From Hymenobacter cellulosivorans (GTDB lineage: Bacteria > Bacteroidota > Bacteroidia > Cytophagales > Hymenobacteraceae), in assembly GCF_022919135.1 (NCBI RefSeq), contig NZ_CP095049.1, forward strand, positions 3,414,501-3,478,500: a stretch of DNA of 64,000 nucleotides, read 5' to 3'. Below are positions 23,585 through 30,317 of this stretch, piece after piece (the stretch's first letter is position 1; every line of letters begins with the position of its first letter). The notes under the pieces are model-generated. The model was given only the letters and a program-made list of their open reading frames with translations. It was not told the DNA's origin and made no database searches. A program made the translations under genes and the position numbers.

Positions 23585-25453
23585 TTACTTCGCCTCCCAT
23601 ACGTTGTTTGCCTTGCTATTATCCGGGGTGTAGGTGTGGCCTAGCACCACTTTCTTCACGGCCTTTTTGCCATCCAGCGGTATCGTGACGGTCTTGCTGC
23701 CGTCCTGCCACACGGCAATGGTGCGGTGCAGCTTCTGGGTGGAGTTATCGGCGTAGGTGACGGTCAGATCCACGGGCATGGGCTTGCTGCCTTTGGCTTC
23801 CACGATGATGCTTTCCTTGCTCACGCTCTGCAGGGCCAGGTCGGGGTAGCCGCCGTCGAAAAACCAGCGCTGCCAGAACCAGTTCAGGTTTTGCCCCGCG
23901 CCCTCGTTCATGGAGTTGAAGAAGTCGTAGGGCATGGGGTGCTTGCCGTTCCAGGTGCGGATGTAGTTGTGCAGGGCCTTGGTAAAGAGCTCCTCGCCCA
24001 GCAAATCCCGCACATAGTAGTAACCCAGGGCGGGCTTGGGGTAGGAGTTCAGGAAGAAGGGCGTGCCGTTTTGCTGGGTGCTAAGCGTGACGATGGGCAG
24101 GTCGTTTTCCGAATCGGCGGCCCGGGCGTAGGGCTCCACGCCGTACTCGTCCACCAGCTTAGGGTCAATAATGTTGCTGATAATCCACTCGCCGATGGTG
24201 GCCCAGCCCTCGTCCATCCAGCCGTACTTGGTTTCGTTGATGCCCAGGTAGAACGGGAACATCGTGTGAAAAATCTCGTGGTCGGTGAGGGTAATGGCGT
24301 CCTCCCGGGAGTCCACGGGGTTGTCGTTCACCATCATCGGGTACTCCATCTGGTCGAGGCCGTCGAAGATGGTTTCGTGGGCGTAGGGGAAAGGCCACTT
24401 GGGGAAGCTGTAGCTCATGGCCTCCACCGTTTTGCGGGCGAAGTGCACCACTTCCTGGTAGTCCTTGTGCTTGGTGTTGTACACGGCGTCCACGCGGGTG
24501 CGGCGCTTGGTGGCCGGATCTACCACCAAGCTCGTAGACTGCCACACGTAGTGGTCGGCGGTGGCAAAGACGAAGTCCGTCACGTTCTGGGCCTCAAAGC
24601 GCCAGGTGTTCTGGGCATTGGCGGCCGTAATGTCCTGGCGCTTGAGGTCACTCTCGTTGATGATGTGGACCACGGCATCTTTCTGCTCGGCATCGGCCAG
24701 GCGCTTGGCGTACTTTTTCGTCAGCACCTGGTCGGCATTTTTCAGGTCGCCGGTAGCCCACACCACGAAGTTGCGGGGCACGGTAATGGCGGCTTTGAAG
24801 TTGCAGAAGTCGTTGTAGAACTCCTGGCTGCCGTTGTAGGCGAAGCGGTTCCAGCCGTCAATATCATCATACACGGCAATGCGGGGAAAGAAGTAGGCTA
24901 CAAAGTCGGCGCCGGGCTCAATCTCGCCGGTGCGCATGTGGGAGCCTTTGTTGAGCGTGTAGGAGTAGGCAATGGTCACCTTAGCCGTTTGCTTGGGGCC
25001 AATGGCTTTGCTGACTGGCACGGGCATGTTGGTGGCATCGATGCGCAGTTTCTGCACATCGAACGTCTGGCCATTGATGGCCAGGGCCGAAATCTTCACT
25101 CCGTCGTGAATATCCTCGGGCTTGAAGGTACTGGAGCGAGGCGCGCCTTTCTGGTAGAGGTTGGGGTAGAGCTTAAACCAGAGCTGTTGCAGCGAATCGG
25201 GGCTGTTGTTGACGTAGCTGATGCTGACCGTGCCGGCTACCAGGCGGGTTTTAGGGTCGAAGCTGATTTTGAGGTCGTAGTCGGCCGTATTCTGCCAGTA
25301 CTTGGGGCCGGGCTGCCCGTTCTGGGCGCGGGTGCCGCGGGCGTAGGTTTTCTGCAGATTCAGCGGCACGGGCAGGGTGGGTTGGGCCGCGGCCAGCAGG
25401 GAAACGAGCAACAGGCCGGCCGTAGCCAGCAAACGGGAAAGCGGAAGGGGCAT
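23585..25453 (-). CDS. M1-family metallopeptidase
   Basis: A 622-residue secreted peptidase with signal peptide (ending near SLLAAAQ). The M1 active site is HEIFH at about residues 392-396, followed by the third zinc ligand Glu in YGWMDEGWATIGE (HExxH-x18-E). The usual exopeptidase GxMEN motif is represented by FDGLDQMEYPMMV. The N-terminal domain has the beta-sandwich typical of M1 enzymes. It probably removes N-terminal residues from peptides in the periplasm. The ATG at 25453 gives the signal peptide; the open frame continues upstream without conserved content. A hypothetical gene follows in probable operon. Confidence 0.9.
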   Translation of the reverse strand: MPLPLSRLLATAGLLLVSLLAAAQPTLPVPLNLQKTYARGTRAQNGQPGPKYWQNTADYDLKISFDPKTRLVAGTVSISYVNNSPDSLQQLWFKLYPNLYQKGAPRSSTFKPEDIHDGVKISALAINGQTFDVQKLRIDATNMPVPVSKAIGPKQTAKVTIAYSYTLNKGSHMRTGEIEPGADFVAYFFPRIAVYDDIDGWNRFAYNGSQEFYNDFCNFKAAITVPRNFVVWATGDLKNADQVLTKKYAKRLADAEQKDAVVHIINESDLKRQDITAANAQNTWRFEAQNVTDFVFATADHYVWQSTSLVVDPATKRRTRVDAVYNTKHKDYQEVVHFARKTVEAMSYSFPKWPFPYAHETIFDGLDQMEYPMMVNDNPVDSREDAITLTDHEIFHTMFPFYLGINETKYGWMDEGWATIGEWIISNIIDPKLVDEYGVEPYARAADSENDLPIVTLSTQQNGTPFFLNSYPKPALGYYYVRDLLGEELFTKALHNYIRTWNGKHPMPYDFFNSMNEGAGQNLNWFWQRWFFDGGYPDLALQSVSKESIIVEAKGSKPMPVDLTVTYADNSTQKLHRTIAVWQDGSKTVTIPLDGKKAVKKVVLGHTYTPDNSKANNVWEAK

Positions 25454-25584
25454 AGAAGAGCAATAGGTTACTGCAAAGTAACGAGGTTCGGGTCGGGGCT
25501 GCGTGAAACGAAGATGAGGGCCGGGCTTTTTCTGCCCCATTGCAAGCTGCCCAAGGCAGGCGTGAGTAAAACGCACCCGAAGCT

Positions 25585-25635
25585 GTACCCAAACAGGCTG
25601 TACCAAAAATACTTTGGTACAGCCTGTGTGGGTAC
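25585..25635. terminator. Hairpin between the phosphoesterase and M1 peptidase genes
   Basis: Arms 25585-25607 and 25613-25635 pair in 22 of 23 positions (GTACCC...TACCAAA with TTTGGTA...GGGTAC). It may terminate the phosphoesterase transcript, or be a dispersed repeat; there is no long U-tract. Confidence 0.55.
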
Positions 25636-25663
25636 AACATCACTGACGACGAGAAGCCAGGCC

Positions 25664-26581
25664 TTAAGCCGTTACCAGGTTTTCGGCCCGCAATACCTGT
25701 TCGCCGCTCCAGCGGTAGGCTACCAGCTGCCCGCCCCGGGCCACGCTATAATCGAGGCAGACGGCGTGGGGGCGCAGAATCTGGGGGGTGCCACGCAGCC
25801 AGTAATGTCCGAAAAAGACCGGGGTTTCCTCGGCGTAGTGGTAGGCATCGGGCAGGGCCGCGTGGTCCACCGGGTGGGCGTCCAAGGTTGGAATGCTTTC
25901 CAGGTAGTAGTCGGCGTAGGTGCAGCCCTGGGGGTTGCACCACCAGCGGATGCGCATTTTGGTGCGCTCGTTCCGGTCTTTGTCGTAGAAGCTCAGGCCG
26001 GGCGGCAGCGTTATTTCCTTGCCTTTCAGGGTTTCTTCGATAGCCAGGTACTCGGGCGTGCTGCGGTCGGCAGCGCGGAGCAGCACGTCGGCGGTAAGCC
26101 GGTCATCGGTCAGCTCGGAGCGCAGCAGCTCGATGTGGCGCGGGTCCCAGCAGGCGTGCACTACTCGCAGCTGGCCCAGGTCCAGAAAAAGGGGCAGGGT
26201 CTTGAACCACTGGATGTAGTCGTGCCACTCTTGGTACAACTCCCGGCCGTTGAATTCCTCCAGGGTGCGCACATGCTGCAGGATGTTGCGCGGGGTGTGG
26301 GGCCGCAGGTGGCCGCCCTGCGGGTGCTGTTCATAGAAGCAGATGGCGTTGTACTCGTGGTTGCCCATCACGGCCAGGGCTGCGCCACCGTCAACCATAG
26401 CCCGCACAATCTGCAGCGTTTCCCGGATGCTAGGGCCCCGGTCCACGAAGTCACCTACAAAGATGACTTGGCGGGTAGGGTGGCGGTACACACCGTTTTG
26501 TAGGGTATAATCAAGCTTGGTGAGTAGCCGGCGCAGCTCGTCGGCGTGGCCGTGGATATCACCAATTAAGTCGTAGTGCAT
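25664..26581 (-). CDS. Calcineurin-like metallophosphoesterase (PrpE/ApaH-type)
   Basis: A 305-residue soluble enzyme with the full metallophosphoesterase set: LIGDIHGHADEL (DxH), VFVGDFVDRGP (GDxxDRG), AVMGNHEYN (GNHE), VVHACWD and PVFFGHYWLRG (GHYxxxG). These place it among the ApaH/PrpE-like and serine/threonine phosphatase-like phosphoesterases. Substrates could be phosphoproteins or diadenosine polyphosphates; the sequence does not discriminate. It appears monocistronic or first of a unit running into the M1 peptidase, with a hairpin between them. Confidence 0.85.
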   Translation of the reverse strand: MHYDLIGDIHGHADELRRLLTKLDYTLQNGVYRHPTRQVIFVGDFVDRGPSIRETLQIVRAMVDGGAALAVMGNHEYNAICFYEQHPQGGHLRPHTPRNILQHVRTLEEFNGRELYQEWHDYIQWFKTLPLFLDLGQLRVVHACWDPRHIELLRSELTDDRLTADVLLRAADRSTPEYLAIEETLKGKEITLPPGLSFYDKDRNERTKMRIRWWCNPQGCTYADYYLESIPTLDAHPVDHAALPDAYHYAEETPVFFGHYWLRGTPQILRPHAVCLDYSVARGGQLVAYRWSGEQVLRAENLVTA

Positions 26582-26604
26582 AGGGTAGGAATAGAAGGAA
26601 ATAC

Positions 26605-26740
26605 AAGATCGTCATTGCGAGCGAAGCCGAGGAACCTCGCTGTCAGTCATTGTTAGTCGTTGTTGGAAAAAGAACGTCGTGCTTGATCTGGCAACGGCAG
26701 CACGCAAGATGTCTCGCTGTGCTCGATATGACGTTCGGCT
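26605..26740. repeat. Dispersed intergenic repeat
   Basis: GTCATTGCGAGCGAAGCCGAG at the left and GATGTCTCGCTGTGCTCGATATGACG at the right (first 20 bases ATGTCTCGCTGTGCTCGATA) form the ends of an imperfect palindrome separating the alpha/beta hydrolase and phosphoesterase genes. Related ends occur at 44612-44765. Confidence 0.6.
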
Positions 26741-26754
26741 TTTTAACCACTCCG

Positions 26755-27642
26755 CTAGCTCAACTCACTACGCACCTGTTGCAGAATCTGGCGCCAGTAC
26801 CTGAGAAACAGCATGTGGCCCTCGTCGGGGAGCATGCGCAGGGTGGCGTGGGGCAGGCGGGTGGAGAGGTAGTGAATCGGCGCGGGGTGCCAGATGAAGT
26901 CGGCGGTGCCGTGCCAGATAGTGGTGGGGGCCCGGATGGCAGCCAGCGTAAATTCGGGGCGGCGGCACAGCGCTTGGCCGTCGTAGTACACGCCCTGGCC
27001 CTGGTGGGTGAAGGCGTGCTGGGCCGCGTCGCGCAGAACCATGCGCGAGACGGGGTTGCCGGCTTCCTCCTGCTCAGCGGGCCCCAGCATGTTCATAAAC
27101 CGGTCAATCATCCGGTCAGGCTCCCGGGTCCACTGCTGGCTGAGGCGGCGGAAAACCGGTTTGGCCAGGCCTGCGGCATAGTCGTTGAGAAACTTGATGG
27201 TTTTCCAGCGGGGCGGCAGGGCCCGGTAGGTTTCGGGCTCCCCCAGCGGCAGGCAGGTACTGAGCAGGTGCAGGGCCGTGACGCGGCTGATATACAGAGC
27301 CGCCTGAGCCTGAGCATACAAGCCGCCCGCCGACCAGCCCAGCACCGGCAGCGGCCCACGGATGCCCAGCGCGTCGAGAGCAAAAAACACGTCTTCGGCA
27401 AAGGACTCCAGTGTCAGGTGGCGGTGCACATCTGAGTTGCCGGAGCCGGGGCGGTTGGGGGCAAGTATTTGCAGCTCCAGTTGGGCTAGCAGTTCGGCGT
27501 TGGGCGGAATGCTTAGGCCCGAGGAGGCGTAGCCGTGGTGAAACAGGACTGGCTGGTGCGTAGGGTCGCCGTGGCGGATTATTTCCAGGCGGCGCTGGTC
27601 GGGCAGGGTGACGAGCGTGGGTTGGGCAAACACGCTGGGCAT
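26755..27642 (-). CDS. Alpha/beta hydrolase
   Basis: A 295-residue alpha/beta-fold hydrolase. The oxyanion-hole segment PVLFHHGYASSG (HG motif), the nucleophile elbow LGWSAGGLYA (Ser in GWSAGG), the acid region TTIWHGTADFIWHPAP and the catalytic His in LPDEGHMLFLRYW are all visible. The ATG at 27642 gives MPSVFAQPTLV; the longer frame upstream overlaps a dispersed inverted repeat. No signal peptide is evident. Substrate is unknown; epoxide hydrolase, esterase or lactonase activities all occur in this group. Confidence 0.82.
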   Translation of the reverse strand: MPSVFAQPTLVTLPDQRRLEIIRHGDPTHQPVLFHHGYASSGLSIPPNAELLAQLELQILAPNRPGSGNSDVHRHLTLESFAEDVFFALDALGIRGPLPVLGWSAGGLYAQAQAALYISRVTALHLLSTCLPLGEPETYRALPPRWKTIKFLNDYAAGLAKPVFRRLSQQWTREPDRMIDRFMNMLGPAEQEEAGNPVSRMVLRDAAQHAFTHQGQGVYYDGQALCRRPEFTLAAIRAPTTIWHGTADFIWHPAPIHYLSTRLPHATLRMLPDEGHMLFLRYWRQILQQVRSELS

Positions 27643-27660
27643 AAGAGGCGGAAAAAAGAA

Positions 27661-27757
27661 CGTCATTCCGAGCGAAGTCAAGGAATCTGGCGGGCTGACG
27701 GTTGATTAGTAATCAAACGATACCACGCCAGATTCCTTGACTTTGCTCGGAATGACG
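27661..27757. repeat. Inverted repeat with 32-bp arms
   Basis: Arms 27661-27692 and 27726-27757 are inverted copies with one mismatch (31/32), starting CGTCATTCCGAGC and separated by 33 bp. It is the cleanest copy of the dispersed palindromic repeat family in the window, lying between the DUF2027-Smr and alpha/beta-hydrolase genes. Confidence 0.85.
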
Positions 27758-27772
27758 ACCAATGGTGAAAAT

Positions 27773-28882
27773 TTACTTCAGCCGCACCAGCGTGGCGCCG
27801 TAGCCGAACTTCTCTTTCTGGGAGTCCTCGAAGAACTTGATGTCCTTGTTGCGGCTTAGCAGCTTATGGAGCTCCTTGCGTAGGGTGCCATTGCCGGAGC
27901 CGTGGATGTAGATGATTTCGTGCATGTTGGTCGCCAGGGCCCGGCTCAGCGTATCCTCGAAGGCTTCGAGCTGAAGCTTGAGAATGGCCGTGTTGCTGAG
28001 CGGGGGCTCGGCTTTGGCGGCCTCGGGGTCCAGGGCTTCCAGGTGCAGGTCTACTTCGTGGGGCGGGGCTACCAGGGCCTTGGCGGGCTCGGGCGCCGGG
28101 GCTACGGCAGCGGGCTTGGCCGGGGCATTGCCGCTAAGCTGCTGCTGCAGGGTTTCGGCCAGCTTCTCGGGCGCCACGGCTACCGGAACCGGAGGCTTTT
28201 CGTCGAGCTGAAACAAATACGCCTCGCGCTGCAGCACCGGCACGTTGGCCTGTCGGCTGGTGTAGAAGCTGTTGGCCTTGAACTGCACGCGCTTGGTGAG
28301 CAGCTCGTAGGCGGTGGTGTCGTTCAGCAAGTGGGGCAGCAACTGAATCACCGGGGCGGGCCACTTGTCGAAATCCTTGAGGTGCCAGTGGCCCAGCGGC
28401 GCACTCACCGACTTGGCCTTGAGCTTGTCGGCATACAGGGCGCGGTACTTGCCGGCCGTCTCCTCGCCGTAGGTGAAGAGCACGTCCCGGTCGGTGTGGT
28501 TGATGATGTGCAACGCCAGCAGCTCGGGCGACTGGTGTACCAGGGCCAGATACAGGCCTTTCTGTACCGGTGGGGCCTTGGGGGCCGGCGGCGCCGCAGG
28601 CCCTGCGGCAGCCTTGGCGGGGGCGGCCGGGGCGGCTACACCGGCCGCCTTGGCCGCGCGGGAAGCGCCCGACGAGGCGGCTTTCTTTTCGGCAGCGGCG
28701 GCGCTGGCGCTTAGCCCGAAGGTTTTGGTTTCCTCGGCGGCTACCACCACAACTTCGCGGCGCAGCACAGGAATAGTAAAGTCGTTGTCAATGGCTACTT
28801 CCACCAGCTCACTGTCGAGCAGGCGGGTGATAATGCCTTCTTCGCGGCCGGTTAGTAAACGGACCCGGTCTCCTACGTTCAT
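27773..28882 (-). CDS. DUF2027/Smr-domain protein (MutS2-like C-terminus)
   Basis: A 369-residue protein. Residues 1-60 form a small beta-barrel (VGDRVRLLTGREEGIITRL), followed by an Ala/Pro/Lys-rich linker (about 70-130), a DUF2027 domain (LALVHQSPELLALHIINHTDRDVLFTYG, and HLKDFDKWPAPVIQLLPHL), a second Ala/Pro linker and a C-terminal Smr domain (EVDLHLEAL, IYIHGSGNGTLRKELHKLL). The HGxGxGxLR motif is the Smr nuclease/DNA-interaction hallmark. Its function, possibly nucleic-acid cleavage or binding, is not established. The ATG at 28882 directly precedes the first domain. A simple-sequence repeat arm (28893-28922) begins about 10 bases upstream of the start. Confidence 0.88.
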   Translation of the reverse strand: MNVGDRVRLLTGREEGIITRLLDSELVEVAIDNDFTIPVLRREVVVVAAEETKTFGLSASAAAAEKKAASSGASRAAKAAGVAAPAAPAKAAAGPAAPPAPKAPPVQKGLYLALVHQSPELLALHIINHTDRDVLFTYGEETAGKYRALYADKLKAKSVSAPLGHWHLKDFDKWPAPVIQLLPHLLNDTTAYELLTKRVQFKANSFYTSRQANVPVLQREAYLFQLDEKPPVPVAVAPEKLAETLQQQLSGNAPAKPAAVAPAPEPAKALVAPPHEVDLHLEALDPEAAKAEPPLSNTAILKLQLEAFEDTLSRALATNMHEIIYIHGSGNGTLRKELHKLLSRNKDIKFFEDSQKEKFGYGATLVRLK

Positions 28883-28892
28883 ATCGGAAAGG

Positions 28893-29163
28893 TTAGTTGC
28901 TGGGTGGGTGGTTGATGGTTGGACGCTGCTTGTTGCGGGGGTGGGGCAGAGCAACAACGTGCAATCTACGAGAGGCGTTGATTGGGAGCAGAGCTGCAAG
29001 GTACGTACAATTGGCCCGCAAGCCTTTTACGGCGCAACCACCCCCTCCGATATCCTTTATCCTTCAATCAGCAGCAGGCCTTTGCTAGGCCTAACGCTAC
29101 CGCCCGGCGTGTTGGTTGCAGCCGCGTTGGCCTACCAACAAACAACTACCAACCAGCAACTAA
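28893..29163. repeat. Degenerate inverted repeat spanning an intergenic space
   Basis: Left arm 28893-28922 (TTAGTTGCTGG then GTTG/GGTT words) and right arm 29131-29163 (CCAAC/CAACTA words ending AACCAGCAACTAAAA) are degenerate inverted copies, separated by about 208 bp. The left arm abuts the DUF2027-Smr start; the right arm overlaps the stop of the DUF2279 gene. It belongs to the simple-sequence element type also seen at 7821-7914, 20404-20495 and 50586-50739. Confidence 0.6.
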
Positions 29164-30128
29164 AAATACAGCCCGTGCAGTACCACCCCGCGGCGGGCGT
29201 TGTATTCCAGGGCCGGGGCGGGCAGGTGGAATATGCTGGCCACGTAGAACACCCGTTTGAGCAGCTTGCTGCGCGTCGGGATTCGGCGCAGATTCACGTC
29301 GAGGCTGAGGTAGTACTGCCGGTAGGGGTACAGGCCCAAGGCAGCGTTGGCGTCGGGGTCGTTGTACACCATTTCCTGGGCCCCGTAGCCCACGGCGGGC
29401 TGCAGCCACTTGGGCCACTTGCTTTCGGGCCGGAGCCAGGCGGCCAGGTCGGCGCAGAGCCAGTAGGTTTGGCCGTTGTAGTCTTTTAGGTGTTGCTCGG
29501 CCAGGGACTTGCCCAGCACGTTGGGCCGCAGCCGGGCGTAGCGCGTGGTGTGAAACGAGTACTTGGGCATGATGCGCACTTCATTCCAGGCCAGCTGCTG
29601 GCCAATCAGGGCCGCTGAGCCCAGAAAGTTGGCCGCCAAATCGGTAGCGGAGGCCCCGTAGGCCGGGTCGCGCCCGTCGAGCAACTCGATGGGGCTTTGC
29701 AGCAGAAATCCCACGAAGCCGCCGTACCAGGTGGCGGTGCGGTCCGGCACCTTGGCCCAGCGCAGCATATCTACCGCGCCCCGGCTTTCGTGAAACGCGC
29801 CCCAGAAATGCCCGGCCTTGTCCATCTGCTGCCACTCGGGCAAATCGTTGAACCAGTGGAAGTCGCTGCGGGGACCGGTATACCAACCCTGGTCGAGCAG
29901 ATACAGCAGGCCGGTGTAGCTCACCACCAGCCCCCCGGCCAAAATCGGTAGGCGGTGGGAGCGGGGCGTCGAGACAAGAGTGGAATCGGGCGGCGGGGCG
30001 GCAGGAGGCAGACTGGTAGGCGCGGCCGGCTGCTGGGCCTGCACGGCTAAACCCGCGCCCAGTACCAAGCCCGGCAGCAGCAGGAACCGGGCGCAAAACA
30101 AAGCCAACGGGCGGGAAAATGTACTCAT
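29160..30128 (-). CDS. DUF2279 (YfiM-like) family membrane/secreted protein
   Basis: A 322-residue protein with N-terminal signal (ending near GLAVQAQ), a Pro/Ala-rich spacer, a hydrophobic segment (LPILAGGLVVSYTGLLYLLD) and the DUF2279 features FHWFNDLPEWQQMDKAGHFWGAF, YGGFVGFLLQSPIELLDG, DLAANFLGSAALIGQQ. YfiM-like proteins are small outer-membrane or periplasmic proteins of unknown function. It is on the same strand as the DUF2027-Smr gene, upstream of it, with the long inverted repeat between. Confidence 0.82.
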   Translation of the reverse strand: MSTFSRPLALFCARFLLLPGLVLGAGLAVQAQQPAAPTSLPPAAPPPDSTLVSTPRSHRLPILAGGLVVSYTGLLYLLDQGWYTGPRSDFHWFNDLPEWQQMDKAGHFWGAFHESRGAVDMLRWAKVPDRTATWYGGFVGFLLQSPIELLDGRDPAYGASATDLAANFLGSAALIGQQLAWNEVRIMPKYSFHTTRYARLRPNVLGKSLAEQHLKDYNGQTYWLCADLAAWLRPESKWPKWLQPAVGYGAQEMVYNDPDANAALGLYPYRQYYLSLDVNLRRIPTRSKLLKRVFYVASIFHLPAPALEYNARRGVVLHGLYF

Positions 30129-30317
30129 TCAGAAAGAAGCCGGCAGACTGCCAAAGCAGGGCCGTAAAGCTACGCACAAAAGCCCGGAGCGGCCTTCAAG
30201 CAGGGGCGGGGTGAGTATAATTGGAAAGCCCTTTGACCACGGCAGTCGGGTGTTTAACTTGCGTAATATTTTCATCTTTCTCCGACTCAAAATCTTCCAC
30301 CAATTCCCACAGTTTCA

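Noticed and set aside
23726..26503. A 925-codon open frame on the plus strand over the M1 peptidase and phosphoesterase genes
   Set aside because: It is antisense to two genes with intact catalytic motifs; its residues are Val/Gly/His-rich, as expected from the complementary strand of GC-rich coding DNA.
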